This document shows, piece by piece, positions 29,283 through 39,123 of a stretch of DNA of 64,000 nucleotides. How positions within the stretch are numbered: position 1 is the stretch's first letter; each line of letters opens with the position of its first letter. This stretch comes from Beijerinckiaceae bacterium (lineage in GTDB: Bacteria; Pseudomonadota; Alphaproteobacteria; Rhizobiales; Beijerinckiaceae). The notes under the pieces are model-generated. The model searched no databases, was not told the origin of the DNA, and saw only the letters and a list, made by a program, of their open reading frames with translations. The stretch covers positions 310,001 to 374,000 of the forward strand of contig JAPZUD010000006.1 in NCBI GenBank assembly GCA_027533425.1. Direction: 5' to 3'. Made by a program: the position numbers and the translations under genes.

Positions 29283-30257
29283 ATGGCATATTTTCTCTCC
29301 GTGTTTCTGGGATTGTTGCTGGCTGTTTCGGGGTTTTCCCCCGCCGTGAGCCAGGCCCGCTACCCCGAGAAAACCATCCAGATCATCGCGCCCTATGCAC
29401 CGGGCGGCGCAGCCGATATTTTTGCCCGCATGATCGCCGGTGATCTCGAGAAGCGGCTTGGCCAATCGGTGATCGTGGTCAACCGGCCCGGCGCCGGAAC
29501 GATTATCGGCGCACAGGCGCTGATCGCGGCTCCCGCGGATGGCTACACCCTGTTCCTGAGTTCCAATTCGACCTTCACCCTCAACCCCGCCGTCATGCCC
29601 AGTATCCCGTATGACGCGACCCGGGATTTCGAACCGATTGCCCAGCTCGCGACGATCGGTCTTGCGCTGCTGACCCATGCCGACAGCCCGATCCGTGATG
29701 TCACCGGGCTTGTGGCGGCCGCGAAGGCCGAACCGGACAAGCTGACCATGGCCTCGTTCGGCAATGCCACCGTGTCGCATTTTGGCGGCGAATGGTTCAA
29801 GGCCGCAGCGGGAATCCGGATGGTGCATGTTCCCTATCGCGGCAGCGGCCCGGCCATGAACGACCTGGTGGCCCGGCATGTCCCCTATCTGGTTGATACG
29901 ATCGTCGCGGCGAAGCCGCAGGTCGAGGCGGGCAAGATCCGCGCCCTTGCCGTCACGATGGCCAGCCGCTCGGCCATGATGCCGGATGTGCCGACACTCC
30001 GCGAACTGGGCTACAAGGACATCGATCTCTCGTCCTGGGTCGCGCTCGTCACCGCAAAGGGCGTGCCGGCAGATGCCCGCAAGGTGCTTTCCGACGCTGT
30101 CGCCGCAATGCTGCAGGACGCAGGCATGAAGGAGAAGATGCTGAAGGCCGGCTTCGAGCCTGCCTACCGGACCTATCCGGACTGGCCGGCGACGATTGCC
30201 GCAGAAATCGCCGCGATGAAGGCCATCGCATCCCGGGCCGGCATCAAGGCCGAGTAG
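29283..30257 (+). CDS. Bug/TctC-family periplasmic solute-binding protein
   Basis: A 324-residue tripartite-tricarboxylate-type receptor. A signal peptide (MAYFLSVFLGLLLAVSGFSPAVSQA) is followed by the Bug fold: YPEKTIQIIAPYAPGGAADIFARM, then FGNATVSHFGGEWFKAAAG, then VPYRGSGPAMNDLVARHVPYLVDT. Bug proteins bind small acids, amides or nicotinate-like compounds with high affinity. TctA/TctB membrane subunits are not nearby. GGGAGGG lies 5 nt upstream of the ATG. Followed 6 bp later by an amidase, so the ligand may be an amide; this is inference. Confidence 0.87.
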   Translation: MAYFLSVFLGLLLAVSGFSPAVSQARYPEKTIQIIAPYAPGGAADIFARMIAGDLEKRLGQSVIVVNRPGAGTIIGAQALIAAPADGYTLFLSSNSTFTLNPAVMPSIPYDATRDFEPIAQLATIGLALLTHADSPIRDVTGLVAAAKAEPDKLTMASFGNATVSHFGGEWFKAAAGIRMVHVPYRGSGPAMNDLVARHVPYLVDTIVAAKPQVEAGKIRALAVTMASRSAMMPDVPTLRELGYKDIDLSSWVALVTAKGVPADARKVLSDAVAAMLQDAGMKEKMLKAGFEPAYRTYPDWPATIAAEIAAMKAIASRAGIKAE

Positions 30258-30263
30258 GTATCG

Positions 30264-31754
30264 ATGCCCGAACCCTGTGATCTCCCTGCCGTGGTTGCGC
30301 GGCAGGCAATGGCCTCTCGTACACTCTCGCCTGTCGAACTGGTCGGGAGCTGCATCGCCCGGATCGAGGCGGTCGATCCTGCGGTCAATGCCATGATCGC
30401 CCGGGATTTCGAAGGCGCCCTGGCGGAAGCCCGCGAGAAGGAAGCCGCGATCATGCGCGGCGATCCGCTCGGGCCCCTGCACGGCCTGCCGATTGCGGTC
30501 AAGGACCTGATCGATGCCAAGGGCCTGCCGACCACGTTTGGCTCGCCTCTCTTTGCAGCGAACCGGGCTACCAAGGACGAGGCCATCGTGACCATGCTCC
30601 GGAGTGCTGGCGCGATCGTGATCGGAAAGACCAACACACCGGAATGGGGTGCCGGCGGCAATACCCGCAACGCCGTCCATGGTGCGACGGGCAATCCGTT
30701 CGATCCGACGCGATCGGCGGCCGGCTCCTCGGGCGGGTCGGCCGTGGCGGTCGCAACAGGGATGGTGCCGCTGGCCACGGGGTCCGATACGGGCGGCTCG
30801 CTGCGCAACCCCGCCGCCTTCAACGGGATCGTCGGCTACAGGCCCTCGCCGGGACTGGTGGCCAGTGACAGCCGGAACATGAGCTGGATCCAGCTGGCGC
30901 AGCTCGGACCGATGGCCCGGAATGTCGCCGATGCCAGCCTGATGGCCTCCTGCATGATGGAACGGAACGGGGCCGATGCCATCTCGGTCATTGCCCATGA
31001 AGGCCGGGTAGAGCCCGCTCTCTTCGCGGATCCGCCCTCGGTCGATCTCCGCACATTGCGGATTGCCGCCTCGGCCGATCTCGGCTTCGCACCGACCGAA
31101 CGCGCCATCCGGACGGTATTTGCAGCGAAATGCACGCGTCTTGCCCGTGAAGTCGGCCATCTTGAGGAGGCGCACCCGGATTGCCGTGATGCCGACGAGG
31201 TCTTCGGCATCCTGCGCGGCGTGCTGTTTCTCGGCCGCCACCGCGAACTGGCGGAGCGCCACCCGGATCAGGTCGGCCCCAATATCCACCTCCAGATTGC
31301 GGAAGGCCTCCGCTACACGGCGGTCGATGTGGCACGCGCTCTGTCGATGCAGACGGCGATGTATCGGTCCTGGCAGGGATTTTTCGAGCGCTTCGACCTT
31401 CTGGTCACGCCGGCCATCACGATCAGCCCGCGCTCCTGGCGTGAACTCTATCCGGCGGAAATCGACGGAACGCCGACGCGGACCTACTATCAGTGGTTGG
31501 CTCTGGCCTATGCCATCACCAATACCGGCCATCCCGCCATCGCGATTCCTGTCGGGCGCGACCACGCCGGCATGCCGTTCGGGATCCAGATTGTCGGGCC
31601 GCGGGGCGGGGATCTGAAGGTACTCGCCGCCGCTCGGGCGCTGGAAGCGCTCTTTTCAGGCTCTGAAGACACCGCAAGGCCCGAGCCGGATATCGAATGG
31701 CTCAAGGCGCAGCCACCCCTCGCCATGAGCGAAGGGTTCCGCGCCTTCGATTGA
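30264..31754 (+). CDS. Amidase (amidase-signature family)
   Basis: A 496-residue amidase-signature hydrolase with the full Ser-cisSer-Lys triad: K80 (PIAVKD), S155 (RSAAGSSGGSA) and nucleophile S179 (GSDTGGSLR). The family covers aliphatic and aromatic amides, indoleacetamide and Glu-tRNA amidotransferase subunits. The stand-alone length and absence of gatB/gatC argue against GatA. It is in an operon with the Bug protein and should deaminate an imported amide in the cytoplasm; substrate unknown. It ends 15 bp from the convergent rhlE stop. Confidence 0.85.
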   Translation: MPEPCDLPAVVARQAMASRTLSPVELVGSCIARIEAVDPAVNAMIARDFEGALAEAREKEAAIMRGDPLGPLHGLPIAVKDLIDAKGLPTTFGSPLFAANRATKDEAIVTMLRSAGAIVIGKTNTPEWGAGGNTRNAVHGATGNPFDPTRSAAGSSGGSAVAVATGMVPLATGSDTGGSLRNPAAFNGIVGYRPSPGLVASDSRNMSWIQLAQLGPMARNVADASLMASCMMERNGADAISVIAHEGRVEPALFADPPSVDLRTLRIAASADLGFAPTERAIRTVFAAKCTRLAREVGHLEEAHPDCRDADEVFGILRGVLFLGRHRELAERHPDQVGPNIHLQIAEGLRYTAVDVARALSMQTAMYRSWQGFFERFDLLVTPAITISPRSWRELYPAEIDGTPTRTYYQWLALAYAITNTGHPAIAIPVGRDHAGMPFGIQIVGPRGGDLKVLAAARALEALFSGSEDTARPEPDIEWLKAQPPLAMSEGFRAFD

Positions 31755-31769
31755 TCCGGAAACCGGATC

Positions 31770-33074
<1,305 letters not shown>

Positions 33075-33145
33075 GGGAAACACTTTCGGAGAAGGTCGCG
33101 ACAACGCGACCGGACCCGCGAGCCTTGCTGGCGGGACCTTCGGGA

Positions 33146-33167
33146 ACAACCCGCGTGATGGGGTTGT
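33146..33167 (-). promoter_or_regulatory. Stem-loop in the rhlE leader
   Basis: Perfect 7-bp arms ACAACCC/GGGTTGT with an 8-nt loop, about 70 nt upstream of the chosen rhlE start. A TTGACA on the minus strand (33301-33306) could be the -35 of a promoter giving a long leader of roughly 200 nt. Confidence 0.35.
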
Positions 33168-33335
33168 CGGAACAACGAACGATTGAAGGGGAAAGCCGGC
33201 GCCGCATCTCGGAAGGAGGATCGGCGCAACCACGCTGCTTTGCACACGCGCCGTTCTGGCGCTGACGTTCTGCGCTCTCCATGCGCGTGTTGCAGCGCAA
33301 TGTCAAGGCGCATTGCCCTCCCGCAGCGGAGCCTG

Positions 33336-34457
33336 TCAGTCCGCGATGACCGACTCGACCAGCTGGAACGGAGACGAGACCACCGAGCCAAGCGTCCGGA
33401 ATACATAGGCCCCGGCCTCGCGGACGGCACCGCCGGACTTCTCGAGTTCGCGCAGGCGGGGCTGGTATTTGGCCAGCATCACGAACCGGTCATGGTGGAA
33501 GCTGTCACCGGAATCGAGCGCGGAGATATCCACCACGCGCAACCGGGCCTGCCGGGTGATGGCGACGAGCCGGGGATCGGTCACGCTCATCGCGCCGAGC
33601 CTTTGATAGCCGCCGGCCAGCCGGCTGGACGCCTTGAGTGCCCGGTCATCCGGCGAAGTCAGGACTGTCATCGGCGGATCGAGCGGCCCGATCGCCTGCA
33701 TCTGCGTCCGGAACACGTCGATATCGATGTCGGGCGCCGCCAGCGTCACCTTCGGCTTCGGCAGGCTGGCCCACCGCCCCGCCAACCGGAGGTCCCGGAC
33801 GGTTTCCACCGTCAGCCAGGTGCCCATGCTATGCGCGAGAATGCTGAGATCACCGGCGCGCCGGCCATGCGACGCCATGCCGATCAGCTCCGCCAGATAC
33901 TGTCGCGAATAGGTCGAGGCATCCCGATCGGTGAGATAGCCGGTCAATTGCCCCTGTGACGGCCAGGCGAAAAGCACCATCTTTCCGGGATAGCTGGAAT
34001 CGGCCTTCATCTGCGCACCGCGGAAAACCGCATCGCGGTATCCCGTATTGTAGCCGTGCACAAAAATGCCAAGCCGGGGATCGCCGCCCTGCGGCCTGAT
34101 CTCGCGCTCGAACTGCGCCCTGTCGAGACGGCGCTCGGCCAGCACGGTGAAGCCGTTGGCCGGGTTGAGATGATCATCACCGGCCTCGATCGCCCCGTAT
34201 TCATGCCCGGGCGGGATCGATATCCTGTAGGCCGCGAAATGCAGCGTGCTGGCCCGGTTGTTCGAGAATTCGCGGGCATCGGGGCCATTCGGCTCCCGTG
34301 TCGTCGCGACATAAAGCTCCACGGTCCGGGCACCCGCCGGCAGGGGCTGCTGGACCACAGCAACCTCGTTCCGGGCGGAACCGGCACAGCCGCCAAGGGT
34401 GATCCCCATGACGAGGCACGCGACCCATCCGAGCAACCGGCCCAGCTCAAGCCTCAT
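33336..34457 (-). CDS. Alpha/beta-hydrolase lipoprotein (DUF900 type)
   Basis: A 373-residue predicted lipoprotein (lipobox TLGGC) with a DUF900-type alpha/beta hydrolase fold. Opening strand ELYVATTREPNGPDAREFSN, oxyanion FVHGYNTGYRDAVFR, then nucleophile elbow LAHSMGTWLTVETVRDL, and a DIDIDVF acid segment with a late His (DSFHHDRF). Family members are serine hydrolases of unknown substrate. The ATG at 34455-34457 gives a compact n-region; a TTG three codons upstream is also open. tRNA-Arg lies 260 bp upstream. Confidence 0.85.
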   Translation of the reverse strand: MRLELGRLLGWVACLVMGITLGGCAGSARNEVAVVQQPLPAGARTVELYVATTREPNGPDAREFSNNRASTLHFAAYRISIPPGHEYGAIEAGDDHLNPANGFTVLAERRLDRAQFEREIRPQGGDPRLGIFVHGYNTGYRDAVFRGAQMKADSSYPGKMVLFAWPSQGQLTGYLTDRDASTYSRQYLAELIGMASHGRRAGDLSILAHSMGTWLTVETVRDLRLAGRWASLPKPKVTLAAPDIDIDVFRTQMQAIGPLDPPMTVLTSPDDRALKASSRLAGGYQRLGAMSVTDPRLVAITRQARLRVVDISALDSGDSFHHDRFVMLAKYQPRLRELEKSGGAVREAGAYVFRTLGSVVSSPFQLVESVIAD

Positions 34458-34716
34458 CGACGCCAATTTCCCGCTTCAACCGACCTGTCCCGGCACAAAG
34501 GCAGGACAGACGGCAGGTGCCCTGCCCTGCAAGGCCATCCGGTTGTGGAAGATGGCCGGGATGCCGTCAAGCCGCAGGTCCTGCGCCCTCACCACAGACT
34601 TGACTTTGCCGGCTGCCCGGATGTCGATGACAGGGCGATGCCGGGGCCCTGCCCCCGCATCCAGAACATTTCAGATTATTGATATTTTGGGCTTTTCCGG
34701 ATGACGAGACCGCGGA

Positions 34717-34793
34717 TGGTGATCCCGACTGGATTCGAACCAGTGGCCTACAGTTTAGGAAACTGCCGCTCTATCCTGCTGAGCTACGGGACC
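34717..34793 (-). tRNA. tRNA-Arg(CCT)
   Basis: Reading the minus strand gives a complete 77-nt cloverleaf: acceptor GGTCCCG/CGGGATC, D-arm GCTC...GAGC, anticodon loop TTCCTAA with anticodon CCT (34757-34759), and T-arm ACTGG-TTCGAAT-CCAGT. The CCA end is encoded (34717-34719). It decodes AGG. Confidence 0.95.
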
Positions 34794-34827
34794 TTCCAGG
34801 AAGCGCATAGCAGAATTCGCGACTGAA

Positions 34828-35649
34828 ATGCACCCTGCCCGGCGCCGATATGATGCATTTTTGCGGGCATCGCGCCGCGGCGCGGTGGCAGGCTGGATGG
34901 CGCTGGCCGCTCCGGCACATGCCGCCGACGCGGATTGCCGCCCGGCCGGCGCGGAGCCGGCAGAGATTGCCTCGATCACCCGGCAGGGCACGTTTCGCTT
35001 GCGTGATGGCCGGGAACTGACGCTTGCCCATCTCCTTCCTCTCGATAGCAGCCTGGCCGAAGATCACGGATCCGGCACGGCACAGCTCCGCGCCTGGCTG
35101 GCCGGCCAGAAAATGTCCTGGAAACCTGCCGGGGAGCCGGATCGCTGGGGCCGGATTCCGGCCAACCTGTTCCTTCAGGAACCGGATGGTCGGGAGCCTC
35201 CGTTCTGGCTTCAGGCTGGGCTGGCGCAGCAGGGATGGGCCGCCCTCTGGCCGGGCCGGATGCCTGCCGTTTGCATGGCCCGGCTTCTGGCTGCCGAACG
35301 GCGCGCGATGGCCGGATCAAGGGGGCACTGGGCGGCAGAGGTCCAGGCTGGCCATCTGGCCCGCCTCGCCAGCAACCCCGATGGCGCCATCGGCCTGCGG
35401 ATGGCGGCCGTCTTCCGCATCCGCTCGGTCCGGAGCGGCAGGCTGGGGAGCTTTGTCAATTTCGTGCCATCATTGCATGGTTCACCTTCATTGTTCTTGA
35501 CCGCCAGACAGATGGAAGCCTTCCGGCATGCACAGCGTGACCCGTTTTCTTGGCAGGGCAAACGGGTCCTCCTGCGGTTCGTGGTTCCCATCCAGGGAAT
35601 CGGCCGGATCCGTATCGAAGGCATCGACCATCTTCTCCCGATCGACTAA
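34828..35649 (+). CDS. SNase-like (thermonuclease-fold) secreted protein
   Basis: A 273-residue exported protein: long basic n-region, hydrophobic AGWMALAAPAHA and probable cleavage before ADADC. The middle looks like a divergent staphylococcal-nuclease fold (FRLRDGRELTLAHLLPLD, then a QAGLAQQGWAALWPG block and a CMARLLAAERRAMAGSRGHWA helix typical of thermonuclease-family proteins). The canonical catalytic Arg/Glu/Arg set is not clearly present, so nuclease activity is doubtful. It lies 10 bp upstream of the M48 protease gene and is likely co-transcribed. Confidence 0.65.
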   Translation: MHPARRRYDAFLRASRRGAVAGWMALAAPAHAADADCRPAGAEPAEIASITRQGTFRLRDGRELTLAHLLPLDSSLAEDHGSGTAQLRAWLAGQKMSWKPAGEPDRWGRIPANLFLQEPDGREPPFWLQAGLAQQGWAALWPGRMPAVCMARLLAAERRAMAGSRGHWAAEVQAGHLARLASNPDGAIGLRMAAVFRIRSVRSGRLGSFVNFVPSLHGSPSLFLTARQMEAFRHAQRDPFSWQGKRVLLRFVVPIQGIGRIRIEGIDHLLPID

Positions 35650-35659
35650 AGCTCGGGCC

Positions 35660-37180
35660 ATGATGTCCAGCCTGATCGGCAATCCGCATCCCTACGGCGC
35701 CGCCTCCGGTCGCTTCCGGAAGTCCGGCCTGGCCATCGGTGGCGTGACCGGGCTCGCCCTCATGCTGTCCGCCTGCATCACCGACACGATTTCCGTTCCG
35801 CCGGTTGAGCCACAGCGTGTCCAGATCCCGGGAACCGGGCCGCGGCTCGAGCCCGGCTCGCAACTGGAGCGCGAACACCGCCGCCTCGTCGCGAGCTTCG
35901 GCGGGGAATACCGGTCACAGAAAATCCAGACGCAGCTGAATGCGATCTCCGAACGGTTGCGCCTCGTTTCCGACCGGCCCAGCGAGCAATTCCGCGTCAT
36001 TGTCCTGAATTCGCCGTCTGTGAATGCCTTCGCATTGCCCAACGGCTATGTCTACCTGACCCGCGGCCTGCTGGGGCTCGCCAATGACACGGCCGAGATC
36101 GCCTCGGTCATCGCGCACGAGATTGCCCATGTCACCGCCCGCCATGCCATGGCCCGGGCCGAACTGGAAAGCCGCTCGGTCCTTGTCAGCCGGGTGATGA
36201 GCGAGGTGCTCGACAATCCCGGCGCGGGCCAGTTGATGCGTGACCAGTCCCGCGTGGCTTTTGCGAGCTTCTCGCGCCAGCAGGAAATCGACGCTGACGA
36301 AATGGGCGTGCGCGCCATCGCAAAGGCGGGGTTCGAAGCCCACGGCGCCACGCGGTTCCTGATCGCGCTCGACCGGTCCAGCCGCATGCGCGAGGAAATT
36401 GCCGGCGGCGGCAAGGACGACAAGACCGACATCCTCGCCACCCACCCGCAGACACCGGAACGGATCGCCCGGGCGCTCGCTGTCGCCCGGGAATTCGGTG
36501 CCCCGGGCATCGGCGAGGCTGATCGGGGGCGCTGGCTGCAGGCTGTCGATGGCATGACCTTCGGCGATGACCCGACTCAGGGCGTCGTGAAAGGCCGCCA
36601 GTTCTTCCATCCCAAGCTGCGCTTTGCCATGTCAGCGCCGGAGGGCTTTGTTCTCGAGAATACCGCCCAGGCGGTTCTCGGGGTGACGGCCGGCGCCAAG
36701 GAAGCCTTCCGCCTCGATTCAACCCGCGTGGACCAAGGGAAGTCGCTCGCGGTGCTGCTGGCCGAGAACCCGATCGAAAGTATCGGCGTCACGGATATCC
36801 GGGAAGTGCAGATCAACCAGCTCCCTGCGGCCACGGGTCTTGCCAAGGGCTCGGACTGGACCTTCCGCGTTTTCCTCATCCGGTCAGGCGATATCGTCTA
36901 CCGCATGATTTTCGCGGCGCAGGGCATGAATGCGGCCCACGACCAGCGCTTCCTCGAAGCGGCCCAGAGTTTCCGCCGGATGACCGATGACGAGATCCGC
37001 GATATCCAGCCCCAGCGGATTCGTCTTGTCACAGCGCGCACCGGCGACAGGGCCGAGGATCTCGTTGCATCCCACATGGCCGGGATCAGCCAGGCGCTCG
37101 AACGATTCTATGTGATCAACGGCCTTGGGCCGGAGGATATCCTCCAGCCCGGAACGGCGTACAAGGTCATCGGCCCGTAA
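35660..37180 (+). CDS. M48-family metalloprotease lipoprotein
   Basis: A 506-residue periplasmic zinc protease resembling BepA/YfgC-type M48 enzymes. Lipobox LMLSAC gives lipidated C39. The HEIAH zinc motif is at residues 153-157 (AHEIAHVTARHA) and the third ligand region is SRQQEIDADEMGVRAIAKAG. The C-terminal half (from MSAPEGFVLENTAQAVLGV) is typical of the alphaproteobacterial version. The probable role is quality control of outer-membrane assembly. The ATG at 35660 (or the next codon) follows the SNase-like gene by 10 bp. Convergent with rpoH, 5 bp apart. Confidence 0.88.
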   Translation: MMSSLIGNPHPYGAASGRFRKSGLAIGGVTGLALMLSACITDTISVPPVEPQRVQIPGTGPRLEPGSQLEREHRRLVASFGGEYRSQKIQTQLNAISERLRLVSDRPSEQFRVIVLNSPSVNAFALPNGYVYLTRGLLGLANDTAEIASVIAHEIAHVTARHAMARAELESRSVLVSRVMSEVLDNPGAGQLMRDQSRVAFASFSRQQEIDADEMGVRAIAKAGFEAHGATRFLIALDRSSRMREEIAGGGKDDKTDILATHPQTPERIARALAVAREFGAPGIGEADRGRWLQAVDGMTFGDDPTQGVVKGRQFFHPKLRFAMSAPEGFVLENTAQAVLGVTAGAKEAFRLDSTRVDQGKSLAVLLAENPIESIGVTDIREVQINQLPAATGLAKGSDWTFRVFLIRSGDIVYRMIFAAQGMNAAHDQRFLEAAQSFRRMTDDEIRDIQPQRIRLVTARTGDRAEDLVASHMAGISQALERFYVINGLGPEDILQPGTAYKVIGP

Positions 37181-37185
37181 GCCGA

Positions 37186-38055
37186 TCAGCCATAGGCAGA
37201 AACGAGCTGCGGGTTGCGCTCGATCAGGGCCTTCCGGAGCTTCTCCAGCGCCCGGTTCTCGATCTGGCGGACGCGTTCCTTCGAAATGCCCAGCTTGGAA
37301 CCCAGCGCCTCGAGGGTCTCGCCCTCCTCGCTCAGCTTCCGTTCGCGCAGGATGCGAAGCTCGCGTTCCGACAGCACCGTCAGGGCACTCTGGAGCCATT
37401 CGTAACGGCGCTCGCCGTCAATCGCCTCGCCCACCAGTTCATCCGGCAACGGCCCGGTATCGGCAAAGAAATCGCCGCGATCGGCGCTGCCGGAATCCTC
37501 ATCCGAAACCGGAGCGTTGAGTGACATGTCCGGCCCGCTGAGCCGGGCTTCCATTGTCACGACATCAGCCTTCTGGACGCCGACGGCAGCCGCGATCTCG
37601 GCATGGAGGTCGAGGCCCGGTTCCTGTTCCATCCGCTGCGCGATGCGCATCCTGAGGCGGCGGAGATTGAAAAACAGCGCTTTCTGGGCAGAGCTGGTGC
37701 CGCCGCGCACGATGGACCAGTTCCGCAGGACAAAGTCCTGGATCGAGGCCCGGATCCACCAGGTCGCATAGGTGGAGAAGCGCACTTCCCGCTCGGGCTC
37801 GAACCGCGCCGCAGCCTCGAGCAGGCCGACATGGCCTTCCTGCACCAGGTCCGGCACAGGCAGACCGTAATTCCGGAACCGGGCAGCAATCGCAATGACA
37901 AGCCGCATATGGGCGCGTGTCAGTTGCTCGAGTGCGTCCTGATCACCGTTGTCGCGCCACCGCACGGCAAGTGCGTGCTCGTCCTCGCGCGACAGGTAGG
38001 GCGCATCCATGGCGGCGCGCACGAAAGACCGGCTAATTCCCGATAACTGGGCCAT
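37186..38055 (-). CDS. rpoH: RNA polymerase sigma factor RpoH
   Basis: A 289-residue heat-shock-type sigma factor. Region 2 contains DLVQEGHVGLLEAAARFEPEREVRFSTYATWWIRASIQDFVL. The RpoH box is QKALFFNLR at residues 124-132. Region 4 ends with ISKERVRQIENRALEKLRKAL. Rhizobiales often have RpoH1 and RpoH2; position next to carD and divergence from classic RpoH1 suggest the second type, which in relatives acts in oxidative/photo-oxidative stress. That paralogue call is an inference. carD is upstream on the same strand, separated by a terminator. Confidence 0.9.
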   Translation of the reverse strand: MAQLSGISRSFVRAAMDAPYLSREDEHALAVRWRDNGDQDALEQLTRAHMRLVIAIAARFRNYGLPVPDLVQEGHVGLLEAAARFEPEREVRFSTYATWWIRASIQDFVLRNWSIVRGGTSSAQKALFFNLRRLRMRIAQRMEQEPGLDLHAEIAAAVGVQKADVVTMEARLSGPDMSLNAPVSDEDSGSADRGDFFADTGPLPDELVGEAIDGERRYEWLQSALTVLSERELRILRERKLSEEGETLEALGSKLGISKERVRQIENRALEKLRKALIERNPQLVSAYG

Positions 38056-38150
38056 GCACGTCTCCCCGTCATTTTCGTTTCAGGCGATACGCGCAAAATC
38101 GGTAACTGGTTCACCGGGCCCCTTGGGAATCTCTGCCTCGACATAAAAAA

Positions 38151-38172
38151 AGCCCGCGGGGCACCGCGGGCT
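38151..38172 (-). terminator. Strong intrinsic terminator between carD and rpoH
   Basis: A 9-bp perfect stem AGCCCGCGG/CCGCGGGCT with a 4-nt loop, followed on the minus strand by a T7 run. It lies 27 bp after the carD stop, so rpoH needs its own promoter within the remaining 95 bp. Confidence 0.9.
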
Positions 38173-38199
38173 CCTGAAGGCTGGCGATCGGAGCAGCGC

Positions 38200-38787
38200 T
38201 CAGGCTGCTTCCTCGCTCGCATCGTCGTTATCGGCATCGGGCTCGGCCGCACCATCAGCGCCGCGCGCACGGCGCGGGCCCTTGGCCAGGCTGGTCTCGA
38301 TCCGCTTCATCGCCTCGGTCTCGGTCGAGCCGTCAACAGCGGCAACCTCATCGACAAGCCGCGCCAGCGCCGTCTCGAACAGCTGGCGCTCCGAATAGGA
38401 TTGCTCCGGCTGGGCTTCCGACCGGTAGAGATCGCGGACGACTTCCGCCACGGCGAGGATATCGCCCGAATTGATCTTCGCTTCATATTCCTGGGCGCGA
38501 CGGCTCCACATGGTCCGCTTGACACGCGCACGGCCGGTCAGCACATCGAGGGCCTTGGCAATGCCGGCCGCTTCGGTGAGCTTGCGCATACCGACGCTCG
38601 CAACCTTGGCCACGGGCACACGAAGGGTCATTTTTTCCTTCGCGAAGCTGACGACAAAAAGCTCAAGTTTGAAACCCGCAATCTCCTGTTCCTCGATCGC
38701 CGTCACCTGTCCGACGCCATGGGCCGGATAGACGATGTATTCGCCCGGCTTGAACCCATCGCGCTGTGTCGTCTTCTTTGTGCTCAT
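38200..38787 (-). CDS. carD: CarD/CdnL-family RNA polymerase-binding regulator
   Basis: A 195-residue CarD-type protein. The N-terminal RNAP-interacting domain is FKPGEYIVYPAHGVGQVTAIEEQEIAGFKLELFVVSF. The basic helical part holds the SVGMRKL and TMWSRRAQEYEAKINSGDILAVAEVVRDLYR signature. CarD stabilises open complexes at rRNA and housekeeping promoters. The tail is acidic (DNDDASEEAA). Of two consecutive ATGs I choose 38787, which places AGGGA 5-6 nt upstream. Confidence 0.94.
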   Translation of the reverse strand: MSTKKTTQRDGFKPGEYIVYPAHGVGQVTAIEEQEIAGFKLELFVVSFAKEKMTLRVPVAKVASVGMRKLTEAAGIAKALDVLTGRARVKRTMWSRRAQEYEAKINSGDILAVAEVVRDLYRSEAQPEQSYSERQLFETALARLVDEVAAVDGSTETEAMKRIETSLAKGPRRARGADGAAEPDADNDDASEEAA

Positions 38788-39123
38788 CATGTCCCTCACT
38801 ATCGCGCGCGGGTTGATGCAACCGGCGCGCGAATTGTGGCAGCCTGTGCCACGCTCAGATCAGGCATACCCTGCCGGTCTGCCTGAACACATTCAGCGAA
38901 AAGACGGAGACCCTTGCCCGGAACTGCCCAAGAAACGTGAGTAGCCCGCGCGCGGCTCGCGTGCAGGCCATGAAAAGGTCACGTCAATGGGAAGCTAGGC
39001 GCAAGGAAGCGGCCACCTGTTTCGACTGTTGGGCAAGACCCTACCACGATTCCAGCCGAAAATCAAAAACTCCCGTTTCCCTGCTTCCGGCGGGGCAGTC
39101 GGAAGGTTAACGGCGATCGTCGA
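38788..39123. other. 336-bp intergenic region between fdxA and carD
   Basis: Non-coding stretch that should hold the carD promoter and the end of fdxA. A GC-rich hairpin (38804-38830) sits in the carD leader. A 6-bp stem CTTCCG/CGGAAG (39084-39105) followed later by TTTTTGATTTT on the minus strand could be a weak fdxA terminator. No reading frame with recognisable sequence. Confidence 0.6.
38804..38830 (-). promoter_or_regulatory. Hairpin in the carD leader
   Basis: GCGCGC-G-GGTTG, loop ATG, CAACC-G-GCGCGC: 11 paired positions interrupted by one G/G mismatch, ending about 7 nt upstream of the carD Shine-Dalgarno. It could affect translation of carD. Confidence 0.5.

Noticed and set aside
30264-31754. 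Amidase as GatA of the Glu-tRNA amidotransferase
   Set aside because: No gatC or gatB nearby; the operon partner is a Bug-type receptor.
34717-34793. tRNA-Arg(CCT) as an integration site for a mobile element
   Set aside because: No integrase, direct repeat of the tRNA 3' end or mobile genes were found on either side; XerD is the housekeeping recombinase in its usual place.
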